A stretch of DNA of 64,000 nucleotides from Rufibacter roseus (GTDB lineage Bacteria > Bacteroidota > Bacteroidia > Cytophagales > Hymenobacteraceae). Positions within the stretch are counted from its first letter, which is position 1, and the number at the start of each line of letters is the position of its first letter. Location of the stretch: the NCBI RefSeq assembly GCF_001647285.1, contig NZ_LRML01000006.1:305665-369664 (forward strand), written 5' to 3'. Below, piece after piece: positions 43,690-52,678 of this stretch. Position numbers and translations under genes: made by a program. The notes under the pieces were generated by a model. It ran no database searches. It saw only the letters and a list, made by a program, of their open reading frames with translations, and was not told where the DNA came from.

Positions 43690-44739
43690 ATGAAGAAACA
43701 CCTTCCGCTGTTGCTGCATATCTTATTGTGGCTGGGGTTATTGGGCCTATCGCTCTGGATTCATTTCGGCATGCGCGAGTCTAATTTTATACCGGTGCGC
43801 TGGCTGGCCATGGACGTTACCCAGACCGTTCTCTTCCATATTGGTCTTTTTTACCTCAATTGGTTTGTGCTGGTGCCCAAAATATTAGCGAAAGACCGGG
43901 TGCTTTGGTATGCTTTTGTTGTTATTGCCACGTTGGCTGTGTATGCGGCTACCCGGGCTCCAATAGAAATTTGGTTAAAAGAAGCTATGGCTATGGAGGT
44001 GCCCAAAATGGCTGAACAGCTAAAGAGATACCCTAGAATAATTTCTTTCCAGCACATCATGCTGCAAGTGGCCCTTACCGGCGTTATGAACATCTTCCTG
44101 AGTTCAGCCCTGAAAGTGACTGGTGACTTTTTGCGTAATGAGCGCCGAAGAAAAGAGCTGGAATTACAGCATACCACCACTGAATTGGAACTGCTCAAAT
44201 CTCAGGTGAATCCGCATTTCCTGTTCAATACCCTTAACAACATCTATTCCCTGGCCTACCAGAATTCCGCCAGTACGCCAGATGCCATTATGAAGCTCTC
44301 GCTGCTGCTGCGGTACCAACTGTATGAAACCAACACCGCCCAAGTGCCGCTAGAAAAAGAGTTGGAGCACCTGCAACACCTGCTTGATTTGCACCGCCTG
44401 CGATTGCCCAATCCTGAACTGCTGACGTTGGAGGTGTACGGCAATGTCTCTCAAGTACAATTGCCCCCAATGCTCCTGATGCCGCTGGTGGAAAATATGT
44501 TCAAGCATGGCCTCACCACCGCACCAATGCAATTAAGATTGGCCATAGAACAAAACCAGCTAACGTTCACCACCGACAATACCATAAAGCCTAACGCCAA
44601 GAAAAACGCCTACGGAGGAATTGGTTTGCAGAACCTGCGCCGGCGTTTGGAGTTGCTGTACCCAAACGGGTTTTCATTGAAAACAGAGGCCAACGGAGCC
44701 CAATTTGAAACAACGCTGGTTCTGACTAAACTTTCTTAA
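43690..44739 (+). CDS. LytS/YehU-type sensor histidine kinase
   Basis: 349 aa from ATG 43690 (MKKHLPLLLHILLWLGLL); a TTG at 43678 is possible. Four hydrophobic segments, then the His_kinase domain with QVNPHFLFNTLNNIYSLAYQ (phospho-acceptor His), and an ATPase part with LLMPLVENMFKHG and GGIGLQNLRRRLELLY. Known role: membrane sensor phosphorylating the LytTR regulator encoded 12 bases later. Divergent from the ABC exporter operon, probably its regulator. Confidence 0.85.
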   Translation: MKKHLPLLLHILLWLGLLGLSLWIHFGMRESNFIPVRWLAMDVTQTVLFHIGLFYLNWFVLVPKILAKDRVLWYAFVVIATLAVYAATRAPIEIWLKEAMAMEVPKMAEQLKRYPRIISFQHIMLQVALTGVMNIFLSSALKVTGDFLRNERRRKELELQHTTTELELLKSQVNPHFLFNTLNNIYSLAYQNSASTPDAIMKLSLLLRYQLYETNTAQVPLEKELEHLQHLLDLHRLRLPNPELLTLEVYGNVSQVQLPPMLLMPLVENMFKHGLTTAPMQLRLAIEQNQLTFTTDNTIKPNAKKNAYGGIGLQNLRRRLELLYPNGFSLKTEANGAQFETTLVLTKLS

Positions 44740-44751
44740 CTCAAACTCCCA

Positions 44752-45489
44752 ATGCAACTGACCTGCCTTGCCGTTGATGATGAGCCGCTCGCTTTAGATT
44801 TAATGCGCTCCTACATAGGTAAAATTCCGTTTCTGAAACTGGTAAAGACCTGCGCCAGTGCCTTAGAGGCCATGTCTGTTTTGCAAACCGAACCTGTTGA
44901 TCTCTTATTTCTGGACATAGAAATGCCCGAACTAACTGGGGTACAGTTTGTGCAGTCACTCTCACACCGCCCTGCCATCATTTTCACAACCGCATACCCG
45001 CAGTACGCCTTAGATGGCTTCACGCTTGATGCCGTTGACTATTTGCTAAAACCCATTCCTTTTGACCGATTTCTGAAGGCTGTGAACAAAGTATATGAGC
45101 GGGCACAGTTGCAGCAGCAGCATGCCGCCCCAGCTCCTGTTTCTAGTATGCCTGTTCAAAATTCTGAAAACGAAGATTTTATTTTTGTCAAGGCAGACTA
45201 CAAAACTATTAGGGTAAACCTGAAGGACATACTGTTCATAGAAGGCTTAAAGGATTACGTAATATTGCACACTGTTTCCCGTAAGATTATCACCTTGTTA
45301 TCTATGAACAAAATCATGGAGAAACTGCCCCACCATGAGTTTGCGAGGGTACACAGATCTTATATTGTATCATTGCCGCACATAGAAGCTATAGAGAAAA
45401 GCCGAATTAAAATAAAAGACTTGGAGATACCTGTGGGCGACAGTTACCGTGAGGAGTTTATGAAATGGGTGGAGAGTAAAAACCTTTAG
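44752..45489 (+). CDS. LytTR response regulator
   Basis: 245 aa, ATG at 44752, 12 bases after the kinase stop. Receiver domain with acidic pocket (LAVDDEPLALD), phospho-Asp in LLFLDIEMPELTGV, Lys in LLKPIPFDRFL; then a LytTR DNA-binding domain (DFIFVKADYKTIRVNLKDIL, ARVHRSYIVSLPHIEAIEKS). Partner of the histidine kinase; likely controls the divergent ABC exporter. Confidence 0.88.
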   Translation: MQLTCLAVDDEPLALDLMRSYIGKIPFLKLVKTCASALEAMSVLQTEPVDLLFLDIEMPELTGVQFVQSLSHRPAIIFTTAYPQYALDGFTLDAVDYLLKPIPFDRFLKAVNKVYERAQLQQQHAAPAPVSSMPVQNSENEDFIFVKADYKTIRVNLKDILFIEGLKDYVILHTVSRKIITLLSMNKIMEKLPHHEFARVHRSYIVSLPHIEAIEKSRIKIKDLEIPVGDSYREEFMKWVESKNL

Positions 45490-45689
45490 TACCTCAGCAA
45501 GTTCAGCTGCTATCATGCATCAAAACATTTGCCTCTGTTTTAGGTAATAAGTAGAACTGAAGCGCCTAAAAGAGTTTAAAAAGAGGGTTTGTAAATATAT
45601 TTAATAACAGGCCTTGCAGCTATTAGCCTCTTTTTTAGTGGGTGTTTCTGTATCTTTGGCCTGTAAATTACTTACGCACAACCCTATCT

Positions 45690-46574
45690 ATGCAAGAATT
45701 GAGAGGAACTGGGGTAGCATTGGTTACTCCTTTTAAAGAAGATTTTTCAGTTGATTTTGAGGCTTTTGGCCGCCTGATTGATTATACCATTTCAAACGGA
45801 GTAGACTACTTAATTGTAAATGGCACCACCGGAGAGTCGGTTACCACTACTCCTTATGAAAGAACAGAGTTACTGGCTTTTGCGAAAGAGCGTATAGCAG
45901 GAAGAAAGCCATTGGTGTACGGCCTTGGTGCAAATGATACCCAGTATGTGTTGGATTGGATGAAAACCTTGGACTTTGACGGAGTTTCAGCTGTTCTTTC
46001 TGTTTGCCCCTACTACAACAAGCCTTCTCAGGAGGGCATATTCCTCCATTACTCTGCCATAGCCGACGTTTCACCAGTACCTGTCATGCTTTACAATGTT
46101 CCTGGAAGAACTGGTATCAATATGAGTGCTGCCACTACTCTTAGGTTGGCGCAACACCCTAATATTTTGGGCACAAAAGATGCCTGCGGAAACCTGGAGC
46201 AGTATATGGCCATCATAGAGGGTCGTCCTGAAGGATTTCTGGTAATTAGTGGTGATGACATGACCACTGTTCCATTAATTTCAGTAGGCGGCGATGGAAT
46301 AGTAACGGTGTTAGGCAACGCTTTTCCAGAAAGGTTCAGCCGCATGACCCGCCTGGCGCTGGATGGTAATTTCAAAGAGGCCGCTGCCCTGCAAAGATCA
46401 TTTCTGAAAGTTAACCCTCTCATGTACGAGGAGTCTAACCCTGTCGGCATCAAATTGATTTTAGAGTCTTTAGGAATCTGTAGCCCCTATGTCAGGTTAC
46501 CATTGGCACCAGCCTCTGAAAGCCTGAAACAGCGTATAAAAGAAGCGGCCGCTCCTATTTTACCTAAACTGTAA
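45690..46574 (+). CDS. dapA: 4-hydroxy-tetrahydrodipicolinate synthase
   Basis: 294 aa from ATG 45690 (MQELRGTGVALVTPFKED); an upstream ATG at 45642 would add 16 residues that do not fit the family. Motifs: NGTTGESVTTT, NVPGRTGINMS with catalytic Tyr in LYNVPGR, Schiff-base Lys in GTKDACGNL. Known role: first step of the diaminopimelate/lysine branch (pyruvate plus aspartate semialdehyde), cytoplasmic homotetramer. Followed by a lipase-like gene 9 bases later. Confidence 0.92.
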   Translation: MQELRGTGVALVTPFKEDFSVDFEAFGRLIDYTISNGVDYLIVNGTTGESVTTTPYERTELLAFAKERIAGRKPLVYGLGANDTQYVLDWMKTLDFDGVSAVLSVCPYYNKPSQEGIFLHYSAIADVSPVPVMLYNVPGRTGINMSAATTLRLAQHPNILGTKDACGNLEQYMAIIEGRPEGFLVISGDDMTTVPLISVGGDGIVTVLGNAFPERFSRMTRLALDGNFKEAAALQRSFLKVNPLMYEESNPVGIKLILESLGICSPYVRLPLAPASESLKQRIKEAAAPILPKL

Positions 46575-46582
46575 TTTCTGTT

Positions 46583-47566
46583 TTGGGCCTGTTTTTTGAA
46601 AAACTCATTAAAATCGGCTTCGTCTTTTGTCTTCTGTTCTTGACAGGATGTTTGTTGAATGCGCATGCCCAAGGCACTGCTACCTTCAATAGCCAAGATA
46701 TAGAACTTGACACAGAAAGAGGACTGCTAAAAGGAACTTTAACCTTACCTAACACCCCATCACCTCTTAAAGTGGTACTAATTATTTCCGGTTCCGGACC
46801 TACTGACCGGAACGGGAATAATCCTTTTGCCAGAAATAACAGCCTGCAGCTTCTTGCCCATGGTTTGTCAGATAAAGGAATTGCAACTGTACGCTATGAC
46901 AAAAGAGGCGTAGCTGAAAGTAAAGCAGCCGCCGTAACAGAAGAGAATCTTCGTTTTGAGGATTACATTATAGACGCAGAGCTCTGGATCAGGAAGCTGA
47001 AGAAAGACAACCGGTTCAGCCATGTTTTGGTATTAGGCCACAGCGAGGGATCTTTGATTGGAATGGTTGCTGCACGAAAAGCCAATGCTGATGCATTTAT
47101 ATCAGTGGCCGGTGCTGGTCAGCCTGCAAACCAAATCATCAGGCAGCAACTTCAGCAACAGCCTATTATGGTGTCGCTTGCAGCCGCTCCTATTTTAGCT
47201 AAGCTAGAAGCTGGAGAAACGGTGGCAGAAGTGCCGCCCATGCTGTTATCCCTGTTTAGGCCTAGTGTGCAGCCCTACCTTCTGTCTTGGTTTCAATATG
47301 ATCCCCGGCAGGAAATAAAGCATTTGCAAGTGAGGTCTTTGATTGTACAGGGAGATCAGGATCTTCAAGTACCTTTTTCTGAAGCAGAACTATTAGCAGC
47401 TGCGGCAGACAAATCAGAATTAGTCATCATAAAAGGCATGAACCATGTTCTCAAAGAAGTGCCTACTGACCGCGCATCAAATATTGCATCTTATTCCAAG
47501 CCTACTCTTCCTTTGGCTTCAGAACTCATACCAGTTATATCAGAATTTATAAAGCAACTTAGGTAG
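46583..47566 (+). CDS. Exported alpha/beta hydrolase (lipoprotein-like)
   Basis: 327 aa with TTG at 46583; no ATG is available before the signal-like segment (GFVFCLLFLTGCLLNAHAQG, lipobox LTGC), so the true start is uncertain and may be TTG. The start lies in a CTGTTTTGGGCCTGTTTT palindrome-like sequence. Catalytic pattern GSGPTDRNGNNPFA (oxyanion), HSEGSLIG (Ser in G-H-S-E-G), final NHVLKE. Belongs to the serine aminopeptidase-like esterase group exported in Bacteroidota. Substrate unknown; tail-to-start spacing with dapA is 8 bases. Confidence 0.7.
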   Translation: MGLFFEKLIKIGFVFCLLFLTGCLLNAHAQGTATFNSQDIELDTERGLLKGTLTLPNTPSPLKVVLIISGSGPTDRNGNNPFARNNSLQLLAHGLSDKGIATVRYDKRGVAESKAAAVTEENLRFEDYIIDAELWIRKLKKDNRFSHVLVLGHSEGSLIGMVAARKANADAFISVAGAGQPANQIIRQQLQQQPIMVSLAAAPILAKLEAGETVAEVPPMLLSLFRPSVQPYLLSWFQYDPRQEIKHLQVRSLIVQGDQDLQVPFSEAELLAAAADKSELVIIKGMNHVLKEVPTDRASNIASYSKPTLPLASELIPVISEFIKQLR

Positions 47567-47611
47567 CATTGCTTCCTGCAGGCTTTGCTGCATTAGAACC
47601 AGATGAGTCTA

Positions 47612-48349
47612 TTACCAACCTGAGGTCAAGACATCGGCAATATGCATCACCTTTATGGGCTTTTTCTCTTTTTTTATGTAGGCCTCTAAGTGCATGAGAC
47701 AGCTGGTGTCAGTAGAGACAATGTATTCTGCTCCTGTGCTAAGGGCGTTTTCAACTTTCTGCTCGGCCATAGCCACTGAAATGGCATCAAATTTAGCGGC
47801 AAATGTGCCACCAAAACCACAGCAGGTTTCAGTATCGCGCATTTCTATCAGCTGCAATCCGTCTACCATACCCAATAACTTCCTAGGGCCTTCCTTGATA
47901 CCACATTCACGTAAAGCGCTGCAAGAATCATGATAGGTAAATTTTGCCGGAAGCTTCGCTCCTGGAATAGACTGCACCTTTAACACATTCGTCAAAAACT
48001 CAGTCAATTCCAGCACTTTACGGTTCATTGCCTTGTAGTGCACAAAGTTAGAAGAAGTTACAAAAATGTGCTGGTAGGCATTCCGGACCATGCCCACGCA
48101 GGAAGCCGATGGAGCCACAATGTAGTCACTCCCTTCTTGTGAGAAATCATCTAAGAACTTGATAGACACCTCCCTGCATTCCTTCTGAAACCCAGCATTG
48201 TACGCGGGCTGACCGCAACAGGTCTGATTGGCGTTGAACCTAACCTTGCAGCCCAGGCTCTCTAACAATTTAACCATGTTCCAGCCGGTCTGCGGAAACA
48301 TTTGATCTACAAAGCAAGGAATAAATATATCTACAACCGGTGGGCGCAT
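47612..48349 (-). CDS. lutA: (Fe-S)-binding LutA/YkgE-type protein
   Basis: 245 aa, ATG at 48349, 5 bases after the stop of the lyase-like gene. Two CCG motifs (NQTCCGQPAYNAG and ETCCGFGGTFAAK) with HDSCSALRECG and a Cys near SCLMHLEAY: the cysteine-rich LutA/GlcF family. Known role: part of lactate oxidation complexes (LutABC) or heterodisulfide-type reductases. LutB/LutC are not in this window, so the partner set may be elsewhere. Confidence 0.8.
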   Translation of the reverse strand: MRPPVVDIFIPCFVDQMFPQTGWNMVKLLESLGCKVRFNANQTCCGQPAYNAGFQKECREVSIKFLDDFSQEGSDYIVAPSASCVGMVRNAYQHIFVTSSNFVHYKAMNRKVLELTEFLTNVLKVQSIPGAKLPAKFTYHDSCSALRECGIKEGPRKLLGMVDGLQLIEMRDTETCCGFGGTFAAKFDAISVAMAEQKVENALSTGAEYIVSTDTSCLMHLEAYIKKEKKPIKVMHIADVLTSGW

Positions 48350-48354
48350 GTATC

Positions 48355-49209
48355 TTATAAAGAAGAATGAAATACTTCCGGAACCAAACGTAAGGCTGTC
48401 TGCAATGCCTCCTGATTCAAATTCAAAGGTACGTCTTTCTCTTGAAAATAGGCTATCATTTTCTCGGTGGGCATATTCCCCACCAACTCATTTTTAGCCA
48501 TGGGGCACCCGCCAAAGCCTTTCAAAGCACCATCCATCCTTCTGCAGCCGGAAGAATACGCCGCCTCTACTTTCTCACGCCAGCTAGATGGGGTGGTGTG
48601 CAAATGTGCCCCAAACACTATGTGCGGGAACGCAGGAATTAAAGTAGTAAACAACTGCTGGATAGACTCAGGGGTAGAAACACCAATGGTGTCAGACAAA
48701 GAGATGATGTTGATCTGAAGTGCATCCAGCTTCTGGGTCATCTCTCCGGCCAATTCTGGCGTCCATGCTTCTCCATAAGGATTTCCGAAGCCCATGGAAA
48801 GATAGAGTACCAGCTCTTTCTGATGCTTCAGGCATAGTTCCTGCATTTGTGCCACTTCATCCAGGGCAGCGGCAATGCTTTTGTTTGTGTTTCTTTTCTG
48901 AAATTCCTCTGACAAAGACAAGGGGAAGCCTAAATAGCGAATTGAGTCATGGTTTACTGCTTCTTCAGCCCCTCTTAGGTTGGCAACAATGGCCAATAGT
49001 TTGGTGGAGGTTTCCTCTAAGTTTAGCTGTGCCAATACATCAGCGGTATCACGCATTTGCGGGATTGCCTTTGGAGAAACGAAACTACCGAAGTCTAAGG
49101 TATCAAATCCTACTGCTAACAAAGTTTGCAGGTACTTTACTTTTAAAGAGGTAGGCACAAACTCATGTAAGCCTTGCATGGCATCGCGGGGACACTCAAC
49201 TATTTTCAT
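48355..49209 (-). CDS. Hydroxymethylglutaryl-CoA lyase-like protein
   Basis: 284 aa, ATG at 49209. HMGL-like TIM barrel: IVECPRDAMQGLHEFVPT near the start, DTLDFGSFVSPKAIPQM, ISLSDTIGVSTPE, HLHTTPSSWREKVEAAYSSG and GFGGCPMAKNELVGNM. These match HMG-CoA lyases (metal-binding His pair HLHTTP, active-site Cys GGCPMA). Known role: cleaves HMG-CoA to acetyl-CoA and acetoacetate (leucine degradation). Co-directional with lutA 5 bases downstream. Specificity inferred. Confidence 0.85.
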   Translation of the reverse strand: MKIVECPRDAMQGLHEFVPTSLKVKYLQTLLAVGFDTLDFGSFVSPKAIPQMRDTADVLAQLNLEETSTKLLAIVANLRGAEEAVNHDSIRYLGFPLSLSEEFQKRNTNKSIAAALDEVAQMQELCLKHQKELVLYLSMGFGNPYGEAWTPELAGEMTQKLDALQINIISLSDTIGVSTPESIQQLFTTLIPAFPHIVFGAHLHTTPSSWREKVEAAYSSGCRRMDGALKGFGGCPMAKNELVGNMPTEKMIAYFQEKDVPLNLNQEALQTALRLVPEVFHSSL

Positions 49210-49416
49210 TGTCTATGGTTCTGGTACTGGAACAGGTAAAGAATCTTAGATGAACGCAAGATAAAGTTTTACCAAATCACTAATGTAACTATCATTTGTC
49301 AGATCTGGTAATTAAAACTTCGTTTCGCAACTTGTACTATTTGATGGCGGTAGGGTTTATATTTACCATACCAGTTTTGAAATTAACCCTCTCCCCCTAT
49401 AAAAAAATAGATCAAT

Positions 49417-50037
49417 ATGTCTCATGCCAGCTTGTTCCCACTAGATCCTTTGCTGCAAAATTTGATTGCCTCTCTCCCGCCCTTACTAGAACGGGTGGAA
49501 GGAAAACTTATCTATGATGCCTTACTTAGTTCAGTTATTTCACAGCAATTATCAGTAAAAGCGGCGGCAACTATCAAGGGGCGTTTTTTAGCTCTTTTTC
49601 CGGAATCTGCTCCAAAACCCCACCTGGTACTGGCTTCTTCTGAAGAAGATTTTAGAAACGTGGGGCTGTCACGGCAAAAGGCTTCTTATATTAAAAGCAT
49701 TGCGGAGCACGCACAAGCAGGAAATCTACATCAAGAGGAATTAATTTTTTTACCTGACGAAGAACTCATCAAGCGTCTTACCCAAATCAAAGGTGTAGGC
49801 CGATGGACCGCCGAGATGATTCTTATGTTTGCCCTGAACCGGCCCGATGTAATGCCCCTGGATGATCTGGGTATTTACAATGCCATGAAAAAGCTGTACC
49901 ACATAGAAGAACCTTTCAAAGTCGCAAAGCCGCGCATGCAGACTCTATCTAACGCCTGGCGCCCCCACCGCACCTTAGCCTGCCGCTACCTCTGGCGCTC
50001 ATTAGATAATGAACCATTGAAGAGTCCTGAGTCCTGA
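49417..50037 (+). CDS. DNA-3-methyladenine glycosylase II (AlkA-like)
   Basis: 206 aa, ATG at 49417. HhH-GPD motif: LTQIKGVGRWTAEMILMFAL, with catalytic Asp in PLDDLGIYNAMKKLY. Compact version of the family (no N-terminal extension). Known role: excises alkylated bases. The coding end overlaps a GAGTCNT tandem array: the stop TGA (50035-50037) lies in its second-third unit, so the last residues (SPES) are repeat-derived. Confidence 0.85.
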   Translation: MSHASLFPLDPLLQNLIASLPPLLERVEGKLIYDALLSSVISQQLSVKAAATIKGRFLALFPESAPKPHLVLASSEEDFRNVGLSRQKASYIKSIAEHAQAGNLHQEELIFLPDEELIKRLTQIKGVGRWTAEMILMFALNRPDVMPLDDLGIYNAMKKLYHIEEPFKVAKPRMQTLSNAWRPHRTLACRYLWRSLDNEPLKSPES

Positions 50038-50063
50038 GTCTTGAGTCGCGAGTCTTGAGTCAT
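50022..50063. repeat. Six tandem GAGTCNN heptamers
   Basis: Units GAGTCCT, GAGTCCT, GAGTCTT, GAGTCGC, GAGTCTT, GAGTCAT in perfect 7-base register (42 bases). The first units encode the end of the glycosylase gene including its stop codon. The array looks like a slippage-prone minisatellite. Confidence 0.75.
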
Positions 50064-50627
50064 TAAAACAAAAAGAACAGACAATATTCCAACCTTAGCG
50101 CTTCCTGCGGGAGCGGGCAACGCAGTGCCAAGGGCACGCAGGCGCTTAGCGGGAGCACGAGATACAGGTTCAGGTTTGCAGTAGCTACTGAAGCTATGGA
50201 ACTTCGCACGGTTGCCAGGTGGTAAATTTACTGAAGCCCTTACTGTTTGAGTGGCAGCGAGTTTAAGGGCTTCTTGATTCTTTTGGTTACTTTTCTCATC
50301 AAGGAGAAAAGTGACAAACCCTAGCAGGGAGAGAGGAAGGAAGAGATAAGGTCAAAAGCGGTTGTGGGAGCAAAAGCTATTTAGGTTGTTGGTGAAAACA
50401 CGCAACAACGGCAGAGAGTAAAGCGGTGGTGGGCGTAAGTGTCTTCGTTAGATCCCTCGGCGATGCTCGGGATGACCGCAAAAGAGAAGAATCAGAAATG
50501 CGTGGACCGGCAGGTGTAAACATCCCCCTTCAACCCCTTCAAAGGGGGAGTATCAGCATGAAATTAAATTTATTATTCCTGTTTTGAGGCTAATTTCAAT
50601 AAAACACGCTGAAAACAGATGGACTTT
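50064..50627. repeat. Intergenic repeat island of small palindromes
   Basis: No gene in 560 bases. Inverted repeats: AGCGCTTCCTGCG with CGCAGGCGCTTAG (50097-50109, 50137-50149), GAAGCCCTTA with TAAGGGCTTC (50233-50242, 50264-50273), ACTTTTCTC with GAGAAAAGT (50289-50297, 50304-50312), CCCCCTT with AAGGGGG (50524-50530, 50542-50548), then a CTGTTTTGAGGC palindrome remnant (from 50579). These resemble dispersed repeats of this lineage, including the CTCGGCGATGCTCGGGATGA segment near 50457. Confidence 0.55.
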
Positions 50628-51545
50628 TTACCTTACCTTCAGTCTCTTCACCAAATAAGACTGCAGCACTTTATCAATCGGATCTTTTAAATCAATAGTT
50701 ACTAAATCAATACGGTACTGCCCACACCGTAACTTTAGATCAGCTTTGAATTTCTTCATTGCCTCTACATAGGTTTCTCTTATATCAGCAGGCTGTACTT
50801 TTATTTTTTCGCCATTTTCAAGACCCACAAAAAGGAAAGGCTTGTCTGGGAAATTAAATTCATCTTCTGTTTCGGCGTGGGCGAAATGGAACAGGAGCAC
50901 CTCATGTTGTTGGTGCCGCAGGTGCTGCAGGGCTAAAAAGATCTCATCTAATTGCTCATACTGGCTTAGCAGGTCGCTGAACAGAATCACCAGCGAACGT
51001 TTGGGCAACTGCTGGGCAATATGGTGCAGCATGTGCGCTACCTTCGTTTCCTTCTGCGGCGGAGCCGGCTTCTGGAGCTGCTGCTGCAGAGCCAACAATA
51101 AAGTATGCAAATGCGCACCCGTAGACCTAATGGGCGTTTGCAGTTCAATTTGATCAGAGAAAGTGGTTAAACCAACGGCATCGCGCTGTTTCTGCAGCAA
51201 GGTAGCCAGTGCCGCCGCACTTAAAACCGCATAAGATAGTTTACCATAGTTGGAGGTGGGGTAATACATAGACCCAGAAACGTCTAACAGCAACTGGCAC
51301 CGCAGATTTGTTTCTTCTTCGTAGCGCTTGACAAAAAGCTTCTCGGTGCGGGCGTAAACTTTCCAGTCCATGTGGCGGGTGCTTTCACCGGAGTTGTACA
51401 GCCGGTGCTCAGAGAACTCCACCGAAAAACCATGGTAAGGCGATTTGTGAAGACCCGTAATGAAACCCTCTACCAATCGTTTGGCCAAAAACTCAAGATT
51501 CTGCACGTTGCGCACTGAATCCAAATCTACTTCTATCCTACTCAT
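50628..51545 (-). CDS. DUF58 domain protein (vWA-type)
   Basis: 305 aa, ATG at 51545. Signature FSEHRLYNSGESTRHMDWKV, then ARTEKLFVKRYEEETN (DUF58) and the metal-site-like LLLDVSGSMYYPTS (DxSGS). Known: DUF58 proteins are co-encoded with MoxR ATPases and act in envelope or protein complex maturation; no MoxR gene is visible here. Cytoplasmic, no membrane segment. Gene ends in the repeat island. Confidence 0.85.
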   Translation of the reverse strand: MSRIEVDLDSVRNVQNLEFLAKRLVEGFITGLHKSPYHGFSVEFSEHRLYNSGESTRHMDWKVYARTEKLFVKRYEEETNLRCQLLLDVSGSMYYPTSNYGKLSYAVLSAAALATLLQKQRDAVGLTTFSDQIELQTPIRSTGAHLHTLLLALQQQLQKPAPPQKETKVAHMLHHIAQQLPKRSLVILFSDLLSQYEQLDEIFLALQHLRHQQHEVLLFHFAHAETEDEFNFPDKPFLFVGLENGEKIKVQPADIRETYVEAMKKFKADLKLRCGQYRIDLVTIDLKDPIDKVLQSYLVKRLKVR

Positions 51546-51562
51546 GCAGTATCTGACTAAAC

Positions 51563-51940
51563 TTACAATACAGCCATGGCCGCCTCTTTGCTTACTTTAG
51601 TTATTTGTACCCGCCCCATTCCAGCTTGCACTATGCCTAATTTCTTGGCCGCCGCCTGAGAAACATCAATGACATAACGGGCTTTTCGGCTCATGCGGTC
51701 ATTAATTTTAACCACCACACTGCGTCCGTTTTTTACATTAAGCACCTTTACATAACTGTTTAATGGTAACGAAGCATGAGCCGCTGTCATTTTATCTGGA
51801 TCATAAGGTTCACCACTGGAGGTCTTTTTACCTACTAATTGATTGGAATAAAAGGTAGCCATTCCTTTTTGCGAAAACCTGGAAGCCAATGCACAAAGGG
51901 GCACCAGGCTCAGGAATAGCACAATTAACTTGATTTTCAT
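51563..51940 (-). CDS. RlpA-like double-psi beta-barrel protein
   Basis: 125 aa from ATG 51940 (MKIKLIVLFLSLVPLCALA), a clear signal peptide; a TTG at 51958 would extend it. DPBB core GMATFYSNQLVGKKTSSGEP, AHASLPLNSYVKVLNVKNG, VVKINDRMSRKARYVIDVSQ. The family's catalytic Asp is present (INDR). Known: RlpA are septal lytic transglycosylases with a SPOR domain, which is missing here, so it is a short periplasmic variant. Confidence 0.8.
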   Translation of the reverse strand: MKIKLIVLFLSLVPLCALASRFSQKGMATFYSNQLVGKKTSSGEPYDPDKMTAAHASLPLNSYVKVLNVKNGRSVVVKINDRMSRKARYVIDVSQAAAKKLGIVQAGMGRVQITKVSKEAAMAVL

Positions 51941-52031
51941 AGTTGGTAGATGGAGCAAAACATTAATACATTCGAATTTAACTATTAAAAATAAACATAA
52001 AAATTTTTAGATATCAATCTCTTCTTTTAAA

Positions 52032-52421
52032 TTGGCTACTTCAAATACAAACGGAACCCTTCAAGTTATGGTGGAAGAGAACAACGACAAAGCAGAAATC
52101 TACTCGCAAAGAGTAAGAGCCGGAAAGCGCACCTATTTCTTTGATGTAAAGTCAACCCGCTCCAATGATTACTATTTAACGATCACAGAGAGCAAGCGTA
52201 AGTTCAAGGATGACAACTACTCTTATGAGAAGCACAAGATTTTCCTGTACAAAGAAGACTTTGCCAAGTTCATGGAGGCTTTGCAAGACACCGTAAACCA
52301 TGTAAAAGGGGAATTGCTTTCTGAAGAGGCACTGGCTGAACTAGAACGTTTAGAACAAGAGCACGAGCATGTGCCTCTTGAAACGGAAGCCGCTGTTGAC
52401 GGAGAATTGAAGTGGGAATAG
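52032..52421 (+). CDS. DUF3276 PUR-domain protein
   Basis: 129 aa with TTG start at 52032 (MATSNTNGTLQVMVEENN); an ATG at 52068 would begin the conserved part. Core KAEIYSQRVRAGKRTYFFDV, KSTRSNDYYLTITESKRKF is the PUR-repeat signature of DUF3276, a conserved Bacteroidota nucleic-acid-binding protein (related to Borrelia EbfC-neighbour PUR proteins). Likely binds ssDNA/RNA. Followed by a terminator. Confidence 0.85.
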   Translation: MATSNTNGTLQVMVEENNDKAEIYSQRVRAGKRTYFFDVKSTRSNDYYLTITESKRKFKDDNYSYEKHKIFLYKEDFAKFMEALQDTVNHVKGELLSEEALAELERLEQEHEHVPLETEAAVDGELKWE

Positions 52422-52443
52422 TTTGCCCGCTGCCATTCTACCT

Positions 52444-52470
52444 AAGCTCATGCCTCGCGTGAGCTTTTTT
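52444..52470 (+). terminator. Terminator after the PUR-domain gene
   Basis: Stem AAGCTCA / TGAGCTT (52444-52450, 52460-52466), loop TGCCTCGCG, followed by T-run; 22 bases after the stop. Confidence 0.7.
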
Positions 52471-52494
52471 TATGTAAAATGATTTCTGTTTTGG

Positions 52495-52527
52495 GGCTGT
52501 TTTAGGTAAAACGAAGCTAAAACAGCC
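52495..52527. repeat. Gene-end palindrome GGCTGTTTTAG
   Basis: Perfect 11-bp arms GGCTGTTTTAG / CTAAAACAGCC (52495-52505, 52517-52527) with an 11-base loop, between the PUR-domain terminator and ychF. Member of the CTGTTTT-type family. Confidence 0.6.
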
Positions 52528-52678
52528 AGTCTTTCTCCTTCCCTCTTCAATTACCACGGGATTCTGTATATTTGCGGCCGTTTCCGGCTTTAGTGCCTGA
52601 GCCTTTCTTTACCAGAGGCAACAGGTGCAGCCAATCAGAAACTTAATTTATCTTGCTACCTATACCTTATCTACTTAT

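Noticed and set aside
48720..49154. A 144-codon plus-strand frame within the HMG-CoA-lyase-like gene
   Set aside because: Antisense shadow of a well-supported TIM-barrel gene; translation is Leu/Pro-rich without family resemblance.
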